Assembly: GCA_964409775.1 (NCBI GenBank)
Contig: CAYPEI010000015.1
Coordinates: 28,296-92,295 of the forward strand
Reading direction: 5' to 3'
DNA from: JAHBXL01 sp964409775
GTDB taxonomy: Bacteria; Planctomycetota; Phycisphaerae; Phycisphaerales; UBA1924
Length of the DNA stretch: 64,000 nt
The translations under genes were made by a program, and so were the position numbers. Of the stretch, positions 23,830 through 33,398 are shown piece after piece. The notes below the pieces were generated by a model. That model was not told where the DNA came from, searched no databases, and saw only the letters and a program-made list of their open reading frames with translations. Numbering within the stretch: position 1 is the first letter of the stretch; each line of letters opens with the position of its first letter.

Positions 23830-25554
23830 ATGCCGCCGATTCAACGTGCGCGTTGCGTTACGATGCCGGTCATGTTGAGCAAGACTTCGTGGCGGATAGT
23901 CGCGCGCCACAACATCCAATCCAATCCTCAACTCCGGGAAAGAGCGCCGACGGGCTCGCGGGTCGCGAGCGCCGCGATCTGCGCGACCATGCTGGTGTCT
24001 GCCGGGTGCAAAGTCGGGCCCGAGTACTCCCAGTCTGATCCGGCGGTTTCTTCGGCATGGAACCCGGATGCAGCGGCGGGTCGTGTGACTGGGGAAGGAA
24101 TCGTGCGGGATTGGTGGACGCAGTTCAACGATCCGACGCTGGACCGGCTGATTGAAGAGGCCCTTCGCGAGAACCTGACGCTGGAGGCCGCGGGAACCCG
24201 CGTGCTGCAGGCACGAGCGGCGCGAGGAATCAGCGCTGCGGAGTTCTTCCCACAGGTTCAGCAGATCAACGCGGGGATCGACAACAACCGCGTGAGCGAG
24301 AGTTCGGCCAACGGATCGGGCGATCGCTCCTTTGCGACCAACAACCTCACGCTCGATGCGGTGTGGGAACTGGATTTCTGGGGCAAGTTCCGCCGCGGCA
24401 TCGAGTCCGCCGATGCGGCGCTGCTGGCCACCGTCGCGGACTACGACGCCGTCATGGTGTCGCTGCTGGCCGATGTCGCGTCAACCTATATCCAGATGCG
24501 GTCGTTCCAGGAGCGTTTGGCGCTGGCACGGGCCAACGTCTTGCTCCAGACCGAAACGCTGGACCTGACGAAGGCCCGCTTCAAGGCCGGCGCGGTTTCG
24601 GAGTTTGATGTCACACTCGCCCAGGCGCTGCTCTCCAACACGCAGGCCCTGGTGCCGCAGTTGGAAGACGGCCTGACCAAGTCGCGGCTGGCATTGTGCA
24701 CCTTGCTCGGACGCCCCCCGTCGGACCTCGTGGACCTCGTCACGCCCACCGGGGCGGTACCCGCGCCGCCCCCCAGCATCGCCGCGGGCGTTCCGGCGGA
24801 ACTGCTGCGCCGGCGCCCGGACGTGCGCGTCGCGGAGCGCCAGGCCGCGGCGGCGAGCGCGCTCATCGGCGTGGCGAAGGCCGATCTACTTCCTGCGATT
24901 TCGATCGTCGGCAGCACCGGGTTCGGAGCAAGCAACTATGAGTTTGGTCCGTCATCGGCCTCGCTCAGCGACATCTTCTCCGCCGGTGCATTCCAAGGGT
25001 TCGTGGGACTGCGCGTCTCGATCCCGTTCCTGGACTACGGCCGGCGCGAGAACCAGGTGCGCGTGCAGGATGCGAGGTTCCAGGAAGCCGTGGCCAACTA
25101 CAAACAGGTCGTCCTGAACGCCGCGGCGGATGTCGAGGCTGGCCTTTCGACCTTCCTGAGGGCGAGCGACCAGGTTGAACGTCTGCAGAGCGCCGTCGAT
25201 GCCCAGCGTCGAAGCGTGGAGATCTCCCTCATCCAGTATCGAGCCGGCGCGATCGGCGTACTCGGGGTGAACTTCACCCAGACCGATCTGGTCACACAAG
25301 AGGAGAGCCTGGCGGTCGCGCGGGCCGCACGCTCCCTGGGCGCGGTCCGGGCGTTCCGCGCACTCGGCGGCGGATGGGAGAGCCACGCGACGGGCGAGTT
25401 TGTATCCAAGCGGACGGCCGACGAGATGCGCTCGCGGACAAACTGGGGCGACATGCTCGGGGCGGAGTATGAAGGCGGCCGCGACCTGCTGTTCGATCGT
25501 CCCAGCGCCGACGCTGTTCCCACGCCCGCCGGATCGGATCAACTGAAACCCTGA
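23830..25554 (+). CDS. Outer-membrane efflux lipoprotein (TolC/NodT family)
   Basis: 574 residues as called; ATGs at 23863 and 23872 are equally possible starts, as no ribosome binding site is clear. MLVSAGCKVGPEYSQ near residue 54 is a lipobox followed by the KVGPxY start of NodT-type outer membrane factors. WWTQFNDPTLDRLIEEAL, the repeat-related helix pairs, and ELLRRRPDVRVAERQAAAAS with AKADLLPAISIVGS are family hallmarks. It forms the trimeric outer-membrane duct of a tripartite pump. First gene of the operon with the adaptor (27 bases after) and the RND pump. The C-terminal 60 residues beyond the barrel-helix core are extra and low in complexity. Confidence 0.92.
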   Translation: MPPIQRARCVTMPVMLSKTSWRIVARHNIQSNPQLRERAPTGSRVASAAICATMLVSAGCKVGPEYSQSDPAVSSAWNPDAAAGRVTGEGIVRDWWTQFNDPTLDRLIEEALRENLTLEAAGTRVLQARAARGISAAEFFPQVQQINAGIDNNRVSESSANGSGDRSFATNNLTLDAVWELDFWGKFRRGIESADAALLATVADYDAVMVSLLADVASTYIQMRSFQERLALARANVLLQTETLDLTKARFKAGAVSEFDVTLAQALLSNTQALVPQLEDGLTKSRLALCTLLGRPPSDLVDLVTPTGAVPAPPPSIAAGVPAELLRRRPDVRVAERQAAAASALIGVAKADLLPAISIVGSTGFGASNYEFGPSSASLSDIFSAGAFQGFVGLRVSIPFLDYGRRENQVRVQDARFQEAVANYKQVVLNAAADVEAGLSTFLRASDQVERLQSAVDAQRRSVEISLIQYRAGAIGVLGVNFTQTDLVTQEESLAVARAARSLGAVRAFRALGGGWESHATGEFVSKRTADEMRSRTNWGDMLGAEYEGGRDLLFDRPSADAVPTPAGSDQLKP

Positions 25555-25580
25555 ATTGTTTGCGCGCACGAGGTCTTGCC

Positions 25581-26831
25581 ATGCGGAGAAGTCGATCCAT
25601 GCCCTTACCGTTCCGCACGTTCGAAGTCCGCCGCGGACTCGTATCGGCCTGCCTGCTCGCCCTTCCGCTGCTGGGCGGCTGCGAGGAGCAGAAGCCGGCT
25701 CCTCCGCCACCACCGCCGCCGGAAGTGCAGGTTGCCCCGCCGCGGATGCGCGATGTCACGGACTATCTTGAGTACACCGGGAACACCGAGGCGTTGGCGC
25801 AGGTGGACCTGCGTGCGCGGGTGCCCGGCTACCTCCAGCAGATCAACTTCACCGAGGGCAAGCCGGTGAAGAAAGGCGATCTGCTGTTTGTCATCGAGAA
25901 GGCGCCGTTTGAAGCCGCGGTTGCCCGTGCCGAAGCGGACGTGATCGCCCGCAAGGCCTCGCTCGCGGGCGCGGAGGCCGATGCTCGGCTCGCGGCGGAA
26001 CTGGCAGATCAGCGCGCGGGGCCGGAGATCGACCGGATCGTGAAGGCCGCACGCCGCGATTCGGCCAAGGCCGCGGTCGCCGAGTCCGAGGCCATCCTCC
26101 AGAACGCGAGACTGAGCCTCGGATACTGCGAGGTCTACGCACCGGTTGACGGCGTGATCTCCAAGACCTTCGTTGATGCCGGCAACCTTGTCGGGCAGGG
26201 CGAATCAACCAAACTCGCCACGATCGTCGCCTCGCAGCCCATCTATGTGACGGTCGCGGTGAGCGAGGCGGACATGCTCAGGGCGCGGCGTGCACAGGTG
26301 GAGTACGAGGCATCGCGCGGCGTGAAGCGACGCGAACTCGCTGAGTTCAAGGCGTTTGTCGCGCTCGCCGACGAAGCGAAGTTCAACATCGAGGGCACGC
26401 TGGACTACGTCGATCCCGCCGTGGATCGGCAGACCGGCACGATCGGGGTGCGGATGGTGTTCAAGAACGAGGACGGCTTCCTGATCCCCGGCATGTTCGT
26501 GCGAACGAGGATCCCGCTGGACACCACGTCGCGCCTCGTGGTGCCGCAGGTCGCGATCTCGCAGGACCAGGCCGGTTCATTCGTGCTCACGGTCGGCCCG
26601 GATGGAACCGTCGCACGGAAGACCATTCAGGTCGGCGCGACGGATGGGGAGGATCGCGTCGTGCTGAGCGGGCTCGCGACAAGCGACGTGGTCATCGTCC
26701 AGGGAATCCAGCGGGCCCGCGTCGGAGGGAAGGTGACCGCGAAGCAGATGGCCAGCGCGGCACAGGCTGCGCCCGCGGTCGAGAAGCCCTCGCTTCGCCC
26801 GACGGCAGGCAGCAAGGAATCCAGGAAGTAG
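25581..26831 (+). CDS. RND efflux periplasmic adaptor (membrane fusion protein)
   Basis: 416 residues from ATG 25581, which has GAGG seven bases upstream; a TTG at 25560 is less likely. LALPLLGGCEEQKP is a lipoprotein lipobox followed by a polyproline spacer. VDLRARVPGYLQQINFTEG with the later YCEVYAPVDGVISKTFVDAG are the two lipoyl half-motifs that flank a helical hairpin (residues about 110-175). DYVDPAVDRQTGTIGVRMVF and LIPGMFVRTRIPL are the beta-barrel motifs of the AcrA/HlyD_D23 group. The protein bridges the RND pump and the outer membrane duct encoded on either side. Confidence 0.94.
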   Translation: MRRSRSMPLPFRTFEVRRGLVSACLLALPLLGGCEEQKPAPPPPPPPEVQVAPPRMRDVTDYLEYTGNTEALAQVDLRARVPGYLQQINFTEGKPVKKGDLLFVIEKAPFEAAVARAEADVIARKASLAGAEADARLAAELADQRAGPEIDRIVKAARRDSAKAAVAESEAILQNARLSLGYCEVYAPVDGVISKTFVDAGNLVGQGESTKLATIVASQPIYVTVAVSEADMLRARRAQVEYEASRGVKRRELAEFKAFVALADEAKFNIEGTLDYVDPAVDRQTGTIGVRMVFKNEDGFLIPGMFVRTRIPLDTTSRLVVPQVAISQDQAGSFVLTVGPDGTVARKTIQVGATDGEDRVVLSGLATSDVVIVQGIQRARVGGKVTAKQMASAAQAAPAVEKPSLRPTAGSKESRK

Positions 26832-26887
26832 CCCGGCGCCGAGTTCCAGCGACCGATTGAACCGCCCCATCCGCTGACGGAATCCGC

Positions 26888-29800
26888 ATGTTCACACTCT
26901 TCTTCATCCGACGGCCGATCGTCGCGTGCGTGATCTCGATCCTGCTGGTCATCGCCGGCGTGGTCTCGTACATCACGCTTCCGATCGCCCAGTACCCTGA
27001 TCTCGCGCCGCCTGTCGTCAATGTCTCGGCGACCTATCCGGGCGCGAGCGCGCAGGTCGTCGCCGACGCGGTCGCCGCGCCCATCGAGCAGCAGGTGAAC
27101 GGCGTGGACAACATGCTCTACTTCGAGAGCAAGTCCGCCAGCGACGGCAGTTACACGCTGGACGTGACGTTCAAGGTCGGCACCGATCCCGATTTATCGT
27201 CGGTGCTTGTCCAGAACCGGATCAGCGCGGCGATGGCCACTCTCCCGATGGAGGTGCAGCAGCAGGGCGTCACGACGAAGAAGAAGTCCACCAGCATCGT
27301 CGGGGTCATCAGCCTTGCGCCCAAGGACGAGCAGGCAGCGCGGACGTACGACGACCTGTTCCTGGCCAACTTCATGTCGATCAACCTGATCGACCAGGTG
27401 AAGCGCACCGTGGGCGTGGGCGATACATCGCTCTTCCCGTCGAAGGACTACGCCATGCGGGTGTGGTTCGATCCGGAGAAACTCACGAACCGCGGCCTGA
27501 CCGTGGTCGATGTCATCAACGCGCTCAAGGAGCAGAACATCCAGGTCGCGGCGGGCCTGATCGGGCAAGCGCCCGCGCCGCAGGGACAGGCCTTCCAATA
27601 CACCATCAATACGCTCGGTCGGCTGCAGTCGCCTGCGGAGTTTGAGCAGATCATCCTCAAGAACGAGAACGGCCGCCTCGTCCGGATGCGGGATGTGGCC
27701 AGGCTTGAACTGGGCGCGAAGAGCTACGACACGATCGGCCGGGCGAAGGGGCTGCCGGGGGCGGTCCTCATCGTCTACCAGGCGCCGGGCGGGAACTCCG
27801 TCGAAACGGCGAAAGCGCTGCGCTCGCTCGTCGGGGACTTCTCGGCCACCCTGCCCGAGGGGATCGAGTGCAAGATCACGTACGACACCTCCGAGTTTGT
27901 GCTGTCGGCCGTCGAGGAGGTCCAGCACACGCTGGTCGAGGCCGTCGTGCTGGTGCTGATCGTCGTGCTGATCTTCCTCGGCAGCATCCGCTCGTCGCTT
28001 ATCCCGATCCTGGCGATCCCGGTATCGCTGATCGGCACATTCCTGTTCATGAAACTCTTCGGATTCAGCATCAACCTGCCGACGCTGTTCGGGCTGGTGC
28101 TTGCGATCGGCATCGTCGTCGATGACGCGATCGTGGTGGTGGAAAACGTCGAGCGGGTGCTGGTGGAGAGTCACCTTCCGCCCAGGCAGGCGACCGCCAA
28201 GGCGATGATCGAGGTGTTCGGGGCGGTCGTGGGTATCTCGCTGGTGCTGATGGCGGTGTTCGGACCGACCGCCGCGCTGCCGGGCATCTCCGGCGAGTTG
28301 TATCGCCAGTTCGCGCTCACGATCGCCGTCAGCACGTTCCTCTCCGCCCTGTGTGCGCTCACGCTCAGCCCCGCGCTCGCCGGGCTTCTGCTCAAGGCCC
28401 ACGACAAGGATCACAAGCCGAACTTCTTCAAGCGGGGCTTCGACAAGGCGTTCGACTGGATCTCAGGGATGTACGCCGCGATGATCCGGGCGCTGGTTCA
28501 CCCCGCGACCATGCTCTTCTCGATCGGCGCATTCGGCGCGTGCTGCTTCGCGATCTTCTGGACGACGTCCCGGGTTCCCATGGGCTTTGTTCCGGTCGAG
28601 GACAAGGGCATCCTCTTTGTCGAACTGTGGCTGCCCGACTCTTCGAGCCAGGAGCGCGTGCTGGAGTCAATCAAGAGAGCCGAGTCAATCGTCCAGGAGG
28701 TCGACGGGATCGAGGTCGCCACCGTGCTCGGCGGCTACTCGATGATCAACGGCAACGGCTCGAACTACGCGATCATGTTCTGCACGCTCGAGAACTGGAG
28801 CGTGCGTGTGCCCAAGGGACGCGATATCCAGACCATCACCCAGGACATGCGGCAGCGCCTTTCCGTGCTTGACGAGTGCATCTCGATCGTCTTCGGCATG
28901 CCCCCGGTCGACGGGCTGGGCACCGGATCGGGCTTTGAGATGCGTGTTCAGGACCGCGGCGCCCGCGGCCGCGAGGTCCTGGGTGAAGCCGTCATGGACC
29001 TCGCCGCGAAGGCCGCGACGGATCCGACCGTCACCGCGGTGAACAGCGGATTCCGGCTTGGCGTTCCTCAACTGTTCGCGGATGTCGACCGTGAGAAAGT
29101 GAAGAAACTGAACGTGCCGCTGCAGGATGTCTTCACGACGCTCGGTGCGTCGCTTGGCGCCCGGTACGTCAACGACTTCAATCTGTACGACCGTACGTGG
29201 AAGGTGTATGTCCAGGCCGAGGGCGATTTCCGAAACGATATCGGGGACATTGCCAAGTTGCGGGTTCGCAACATGGAGGGCAGCATGCTCCCGCTCGGTT
29301 CGGTCGCGGATGTCCGCACCGACTTCGGGCCGAACCAGGTCATGCGGTTCAACATGTACACTTCCGCCGCGCTCAACGGCGAGCCGAGCGCGGGCAAGTC
29401 GTCCGGAGAAGCCATCGCCGCGATGGAGAAACTTGCGGGTCAGACGCTGCCCGAGGGCATCGGCTATGCATGGACATCGATGGCGTTCCAGGAGAAACTG
29501 GCCTCCGGCCAGGCGGGGATCGTCTTCATCCTCGCGCTGGTCGTGGTCTACCTGATCCTGGCAGCGCTGTACGAGAACTGGTTCACGCCGCTCTCGGTCA
29601 TCCTGTCGATCCCGCTGGCGGTCCTTGGCGCGATGCTCGGGCTCATGTGGCGCGGCATGGACAACAACATCTACACGCAGGTCGGCCTGGTTCTGCTGGT
29701 CGGCTTGGGCGCCAAGAACGCCATCCTCATCGTGGAGTTCGCGCGAGCCAACCGCATCGCCGGCAAGTCGATTACCGACTCGGTGGTCGAGGCGTCGCGC

Positions 29801-30067
29801 CAGCGCCTCCGCCCGATCCTCATGACGGCGTTCGCGTTCATCCTCGGTGTGCTGCCGCTGGTCGTCGCGACCGGCGCCGGCGCTGCAAGCCGGCAGGCCA
29901 TCGGCACGGCCGTGTTCTGCGGGATGATCGGCAACACGTTCCTCGGGCTCGTGTTTACGCCCGTCCTGTGGGTCGCCATCCAGTGGGTGAACGAGCGGAT
30001 CTCCGGCGCACCCAAGCCTGAGGAACCGCTGTTCCCTGAAGGGGACAAGGCGGTCGTCGCGGCGTGA
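26888..30067 (+). CDS. RND multidrug efflux pump, HAE1 family (AcrB/MexB-like)
   Basis: 1059 residues, the normal length. The N-terminus MFTLFFIRRPIVACVISILL and AQYPDLAPPVVNVSATYPGA are typical HAE1 sequence. GIVVDDAIVVVENVERVL in helix 4 holds the two aspartates of the proton relay. QVGLVLLVGLGAKNAILIVEFA in helix 10 and the duplicated 6-helix plus large periplasmic loop layout are intact. It exports drugs or other amphipathic compounds from the inner membrane or periplasm using the proton gradient. Substrate range cannot be read from sequence. Last gene of the operon; no regulator gene is adjacent. Confidence 0.96.
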   Translation: MFTLFFIRRPIVACVISILLVIAGVVSYITLPIAQYPDLAPPVVNVSATYPGASAQVVADAVAAPIEQQVNGVDNMLYFESKSASDGSYTLDVTFKVGTDPDLSSVLVQNRISAAMATLPMEVQQQGVTTKKKSTSIVGVISLAPKDEQAARTYDDLFLANFMSINLIDQVKRTVGVGDTSLFPSKDYAMRVWFDPEKLTNRGLTVVDVINALKEQNIQVAAGLIGQAPAPQGQAFQYTINTLGRLQSPAEFEQIILKNENGRLVRMRDVARLELGAKSYDTIGRAKGLPGAVLIVYQAPGGNSVETAKALRSLVGDFSATLPEGIECKITYDTSEFVLSAVEEVQHTLVEAVVLVLIVVLIFLGSIRSSLIPILAIPVSLIGTFLFMKLFGFSINLPTLFGLVLAIGIVVDDAIVVVENVERVLVESHLPPRQATAKAMIEVFGAVVGISLVLMAVFGPTAALPGISGELYRQFALTIAVSTFLSALCALTLSPALAGLLLKAHDKDHKPNFFKRGFDKAFDWISGMYAAMIRALVHPATMLFSIGAFGACCFAIFWTTSRVPMGFVPVEDKGILFVELWLPDSSSQERVLESIKRAESIVQEVDGIEVATVLGGYSMINGNGSNYAIMFCTLENWSVRVPKGRDIQTITQDMRQRLSVLDECISIVFGMPPVDGLGTGSGFEMRVQDRGARGREVLGEAVMDLAAKAATDPTVTAVNSGFRLGVPQLFADVDREKVKKLNVPLQDVFTTLGASLGARYVNDFNLYDRTWKVYVQAEGDFRNDIGDIAKLRVRNMEGSMLPLGSVADVRTDFGPNQVMRFNMYTSAALNGEPSAGKSSGEAIAAMEKLAGQTLPEGIGYAWTSMAFQEKLASGQAGIVFILALVVVYLILAALYENWFTPLSVILSIPLAVLGAMLGLMWRGMDNNIYTQVGLVLLVGLGAKNAILIVEFARANRIAGKSITDSVVEASRQRLRPILMTAFAFILGVLPLVVATGAGAASRQAIGTAVFCGMIGNTFLGLVFTPVLWVAIQWVNERISGAPKPEEPLFPEGDKAVVAA

Positions 30068-30075
30068 CCCCGGCC

Positions 30076-30636
30076 TCAGGGCGAGGCCTGCGGCACGTTT
30101 GCCGCCTGCGTGGCGGAAGAGCCGGACATTCCCGGGCTCACCGCCGAGACCGCGCGCACATCCTCGATCACGTAGAAGCACGTGGGGTCCATCGATCGGG
30201 CAAGCCTCGCCACGTCCTTGATCCTCTTCCGCGTCGCCTCGATGTACAGCAACCACACCGGTCCGTCGCGCCCGCGGCCGTCGAACACGGTCACGCGGTA
30301 CCCATGGCCGCGGAGGCGTGCGGCCAGCGAGTCGCCCTGGCGTGAAAACACCCGGATGACCTGTTCGCCATGGGCAAGCCAGTTCTCGATGGTCATGCCC
30401 AGGAAGTTGCCGCAGGCAAAGCCGAACGCATAGGCCACCGCGTAGGCGGGCTTGTCCAGGTTCTTGAAGACGCTCGTGAGCGCGAACACCCAGATAAGCA
30501 CCTGCACGAATCCGAGGCACCACGCCCAGAGCCGACGCCCCCGGATGACGAACACGACGCGGAGCGTGTCGAGGGAAACGTCGCCGAGCCGGGCGACGAA
30601 GATAAACAGGCAACCAAGAACGATTTCCCAGTTCAT
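30076..30636 (-). CDS. DUF5698/DUF2179 membrane protein
   Basis: 186 residues from the ATG at 30636. Three N-terminal helices (IVLGCLFIFVARLGDVSLDTLR, WAWCLGFVQVLIWVFALTSVF, AVAYAFGFACGNFLGMTIE) match DUF5698. A cytoplasmic alpha/beta tail (VIRVFSRQGDSLAARLRGHG, YRVTVFDGRGRDGPVWLLYI) matches DUF2179, a domain proposed to bind a small ligand. Similar to the YebE/UPF0316 group of unknown function. Its stop is 9 bases from the convergent RND pump gene. Confidence 0.88.
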   Translation of the reverse strand: MNWEIVLGCLFIFVARLGDVSLDTLRVVFVIRGRRLWAWCLGFVQVLIWVFALTSVFKNLDKPAYAVAYAFGFACGNFLGMTIENWLAHGEQVIRVFSRQGDSLAARLRGHGYRVTVFDGRGRDGPVWLLYIEATRKRIKDVARLARSMDPTCFYVIEDVRAVSAVSPGMSGSSATQAANVPQASP

Positions 30637-30705
30637 GGGCGGATCGTTGGCGGGTGGACGGGCGCGGGCAACGGACCCCGTCATGCAGAGCGCTGTGGGG
30701 CACAA

Positions 30706-32322
30706 CTACTTGCCGCCGGTGGCCTGCCGCTTCCCGAGCAAACACACGCCGAAGGCACAGGCCGCCGCGATGGTCAATCGCCAGGGAAACGCGACAGACA
30801 CGCTCGCCAGCGTTGGCGCCTCGCCGCCGGGCGGGGCATCGGCGATGGGAATGGCGATCGCCCACTGCTTCCAGACAATCGGCTCCTGCACGAGCACCAC
30901 GCCGGCGCCGGTGACGAGCGCGGCGATCACGCTCGAGGTGCTTCCCTGCCGGGTGAAGATCGCGCAGAAGTAGACTCCGACGAGCCCGGCATAGGCGAAG
31001 ATCATGACCTTCAGCGCGAACTGAATGAGGGTTTCGCCGGATGCGCCGTCGTGCCAGAGGACGCACACCGCCGCGAACGCCGCGACGACGAGGCCCCAAC
31101 CGACGACAGCGAAGCGGCTCGCCGCGAGGTAATGCGAGTCGGTCTCATGGGGCCTCGCCTTGCGGTAGAAGTCGGTCACGAAGGCCGCGGACATGGCGTT
31201 GAGTGCGGAAAGGATGGTCGTGAGCGCCGCGGCGAACAGGCCGGCCATCATCAAGCCCCTGAGGCCGGTGGGCATCCGCTGCAGGATGAACTGCGGGAAG
31301 ACCTGCATGTCGGCGCCGATGGGGTAATCGGGCGGCGTGACCAGGTCGGGCCGCCGGTTGACGATGAACAGCAGCAGCCCGATGACCAGGAACAACAGCA
31401 CCACCGGCACCGTGATGATCTGGGACAGGACGACCGATTGCGCCCCCTTCACCGGGGTTCTGCATGAGAGCATGCGCTGGGCGAGGTCCTGATCGGTCCC
31501 GAGCGCGGCGAGATTCAGCAGCATGAAGCCCGTGAGTGCGGTAAAGAGGGTATAGGACTGGGAGATGCTGAAGCCATACCCGGGCTTGTCCGCATCGAGG
31601 CCTGTCGTGATCACCACGAGTTTGGAGGCATCCCCGGGCGCGGGCGAGCGGAGCGCTTCGAGCACGACGCCGAGGGGCTTGTCAATGATGTTCCAAAGGA
31701 CGACGACGGAGACCGCCGCTGCGCCGACGAACACCACCGTCTGGATGACATCGGTCCAGATGATGCTGCGCATGCCGCCGACGAGCGTGTAGCCGATGCC
31801 CGCCGCCATGATCAGGGCGATCGCGACCAGCATCGCGCCGCGCTCCGTCGTGAGATCGCCGTAGAGGATCATGGTCAGCGGGATCGCGGCGATGTAGACT
31901 CGGGCCCCGCTGGCGAACACACGACCGATCATAAACGTCCAGGACGCGGCGCTGCGTGCACCGGAGCCGAAGCGACGCTCGAGCAACTCGTACACGGTGG
32001 TGACGTTGTGCCGGTAGTAGACCGGGATGAAGAACAGTGCGATGACGAGCGCGGCGACAAGAGGGCCGATGCTCGTCGAGATATACGTGAGATCGCCCTT
32101 GTACGACTCCATGGGCGCGCCGACAAACGTGGCGGCCGAGAGCGCGGTGGCCAGGATGGAGACCGCGACGGCCCAGACCGGGGCGTTGCGTTCCCCCAGA
32201 AAGTACTCGCGATCCGAGGCGGGCTTCCGCAGGGAAAAATACCAGCCTGTGCCGGCAAGCAGGACGAAGTACAGCCCGACCACGATCCAGTCTGCACCGG
32301 CGAAGCCTGAGGCGAGCGTCAT
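30706..32322 (-). CDS. Sodium:solute symporter (SSS family)
   Basis: 538 residues with about thirteen hydrophobic helices. The start DWIVVGLYFVLLAGTGWYFSLR, then DREYFLGERNAPVWAVAVSILATALSAATFVGAP near residue 38 are the SSS family start and first signature. GGMRSIIWTDVIQTVVFVG near residue 187 is the family's central motif, and LMMAGLFAAALTTILSALNAMSA the later one containing the sodium-site serines. AGGAG-type ribosome binding site seven bases before ATG 32322. It takes up an organic solute with sodium at the inner membrane; the substrate (sugar, amino acid, sialic acid) is not evident. Confidence 0.93.
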   Translation of the reverse strand: MTLASGFAGADWIVVGLYFVLLAGTGWYFSLRKPASDREYFLGERNAPVWAVAVSILATALSAATFVGAPMESYKGDLTYISTSIGPLVAALVIALFFIPVYYRHNVTTVYELLERRFGSGARSAASWTFMIGRVFASGARVYIAAIPLTMILYGDLTTERGAMLVAIALIMAAGIGYTLVGGMRSIIWTDVIQTVVFVGAAAVSVVVLWNIIDKPLGVVLEALRSPAPGDASKLVVITTGLDADKPGYGFSISQSYTLFTALTGFMLLNLAALGTDQDLAQRMLSCRTPVKGAQSVVLSQIITVPVVLLFLVIGLLLFIVNRRPDLVTPPDYPIGADMQVFPQFILQRMPTGLRGLMMAGLFAAALTTILSALNAMSAAFVTDFYRKARPHETDSHYLAASRFAVVGWGLVVAAFAAVCVLWHDGASGETLIQFALKVMIFAYAGLVGVYFCAIFTRQGSTSSVIAALVTGAGVVLVQEPIVWKQWAIAIPIADAPPGGEAPTLASVSVAFPWRLTIAAACAFGVCLLGKRQATGGK

Positions 32323-32369
32323 CCGTGCGCTCCTGAGCGGAATCGAGTGCCGGGCACCAGGGAAGGGAG

Positions 32370-32930
32370 TCAGTAGGAGTACTTCGGCTCCCAGTTTGCC
32401 GGGCCGTCTTTGAGCATGTCGAACATGTGCCAGATCGAGCAGAAACTGTCGCCCGGTCCGAACCCCGCGACGGCGACACGCGAGATCATTCCCTGCGGGT
32501 CGCGATGGAACGTGGAGACGCCGGGCCAGAACTCCCCGGGCTTGGGCTCGAAGCCCATGTCGTGCGCAAAGGTGCTGCCAGAACCGGAGACGACGAGGAA
32601 CGGCCAGTTCCGCGAGGACGCAAACTCTCGCGCAGTGGCCGGGTCATCGGCGGAGCACAGCACGAACGATGCGCGGTTGTTCAGGTGTCCGGAGAATCCG
32701 ATGAAACCGTCGGCCCACAGCGTGCAGTAGGGACACTTCCTGCCCATGTTGTGGACGACGATCAGGTCCCGCTTGCCGCCGAACAGTTCCGACAGGCGCA
32801 GCGGCGCGCCGTCGGTGCCTTTGAGTGCGTAGTCCTGCACGACCCTGCCGCCAGCGCGGCGCCTTGCATCGTTGAGCCGTGCACGAAGCGCCGACATTTC
32901 CGCCTCGAGTTGCTTGAGTTCGTCAAACAT
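32370..32930 (-). CDS. DUF899-type thioredoxin-fold protein
   Basis: 186 residues from the ATG at 32930. A short coiled N-terminus (LKQLEAEMSALRARLNDARR) is followed by a thioredoxin-like domain: GKRDLIVVHNMGRKCPYCTLW with a CxxC, ASFVLCSADDPATAREFA, WPFLVVSGSGSTFAHDMGF, and the C-terminal CSIWHMFDMLKDGP that is characteristic of DUF899. A redox or peroxidatic role is plausible but the family has no firmly known substrate. It sits 47 bases upstream of the SSS gene on the same strand and could share its transcript. Confidence 0.85.
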   Translation of the reverse strand: MFDELKQLEAEMSALRARLNDARRRAGGRVVQDYALKGTDGAPLRLSELFGGKRDLIVVHNMGRKCPYCTLWADGFIGFSGHLNNRASFVLCSADDPATAREFASSRNWPFLVVSGSGSTFAHDMGFEPKPGEFWPGVSTFHRDPQGMISRVAVAGFGPGDSFCSIWHMFDMLKDGPANWEPKYSY

Positions 32931-33116
32931 GGACGCAGAGTACCTCGCAGCACCGCCGCCGATCTTCCCCCAAGGAGGGGATATCGGCAGGCGATTGAAT
33001 TCGCCAGCAATGAAATTGGCCGGACGCCGACCCGCGGCAACAATGAACCGAGAGGTTGGTCGGGTCGCTCGGCATCGGCGAGTGTTGCCCGGATCGAACC
33101 GAGAGGAGCACAACTT

Positions 33117-33398
33117 ATGGCACGCACAGGATTCGGACGCAAGGGTGTCAACGGGACAGCCACCGCTGTTCCGAACCGGATGCCGGCCGAAGTGCCGGCC
33201 GCGAATGCGATGCGCTCAAGCGCGCCGCTCAACACGACGGCGGCTCGGGATACCAAGCCGACCGTCGAGCAGATCCGTCAACGGGCGTACGAGTTGTACC
33301 ATGCCCGCACGAAAACGGGACACGCGGGCGACTCGACGGCTGATTGGCTCGAAGCCGAGCGCCAACTGAGGGCCGTCAGCCCGCATTCGGCCCGATAG
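33117..33398 (+). CDS. Small DUF2934 protein
   Basis: 93 residues; AGGAG lies about nine bases before ATG 33117. The C-terminal half, IRQRAYELYHARTKTGHAGD followed by STADWLEAERQL, is the DUF2934 motif (R-A-Y-E-L-Y ... G ... DWLxAExxL), common as small proteins in several bacterial phyla. Function unknown. The N-terminal half is polar and probably disordered. Its last 23 bases overlap the 3' end of the convergent STAS gene. Confidence 0.8.
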   Translation: MARTGFGRKGVNGTATAVPNRMPAEVPAANAMRSSAPLNTTAARDTKPTVEQIRQRAYELYHARTKTGHAGDSTADWLEAERQLRAVSPHSAR

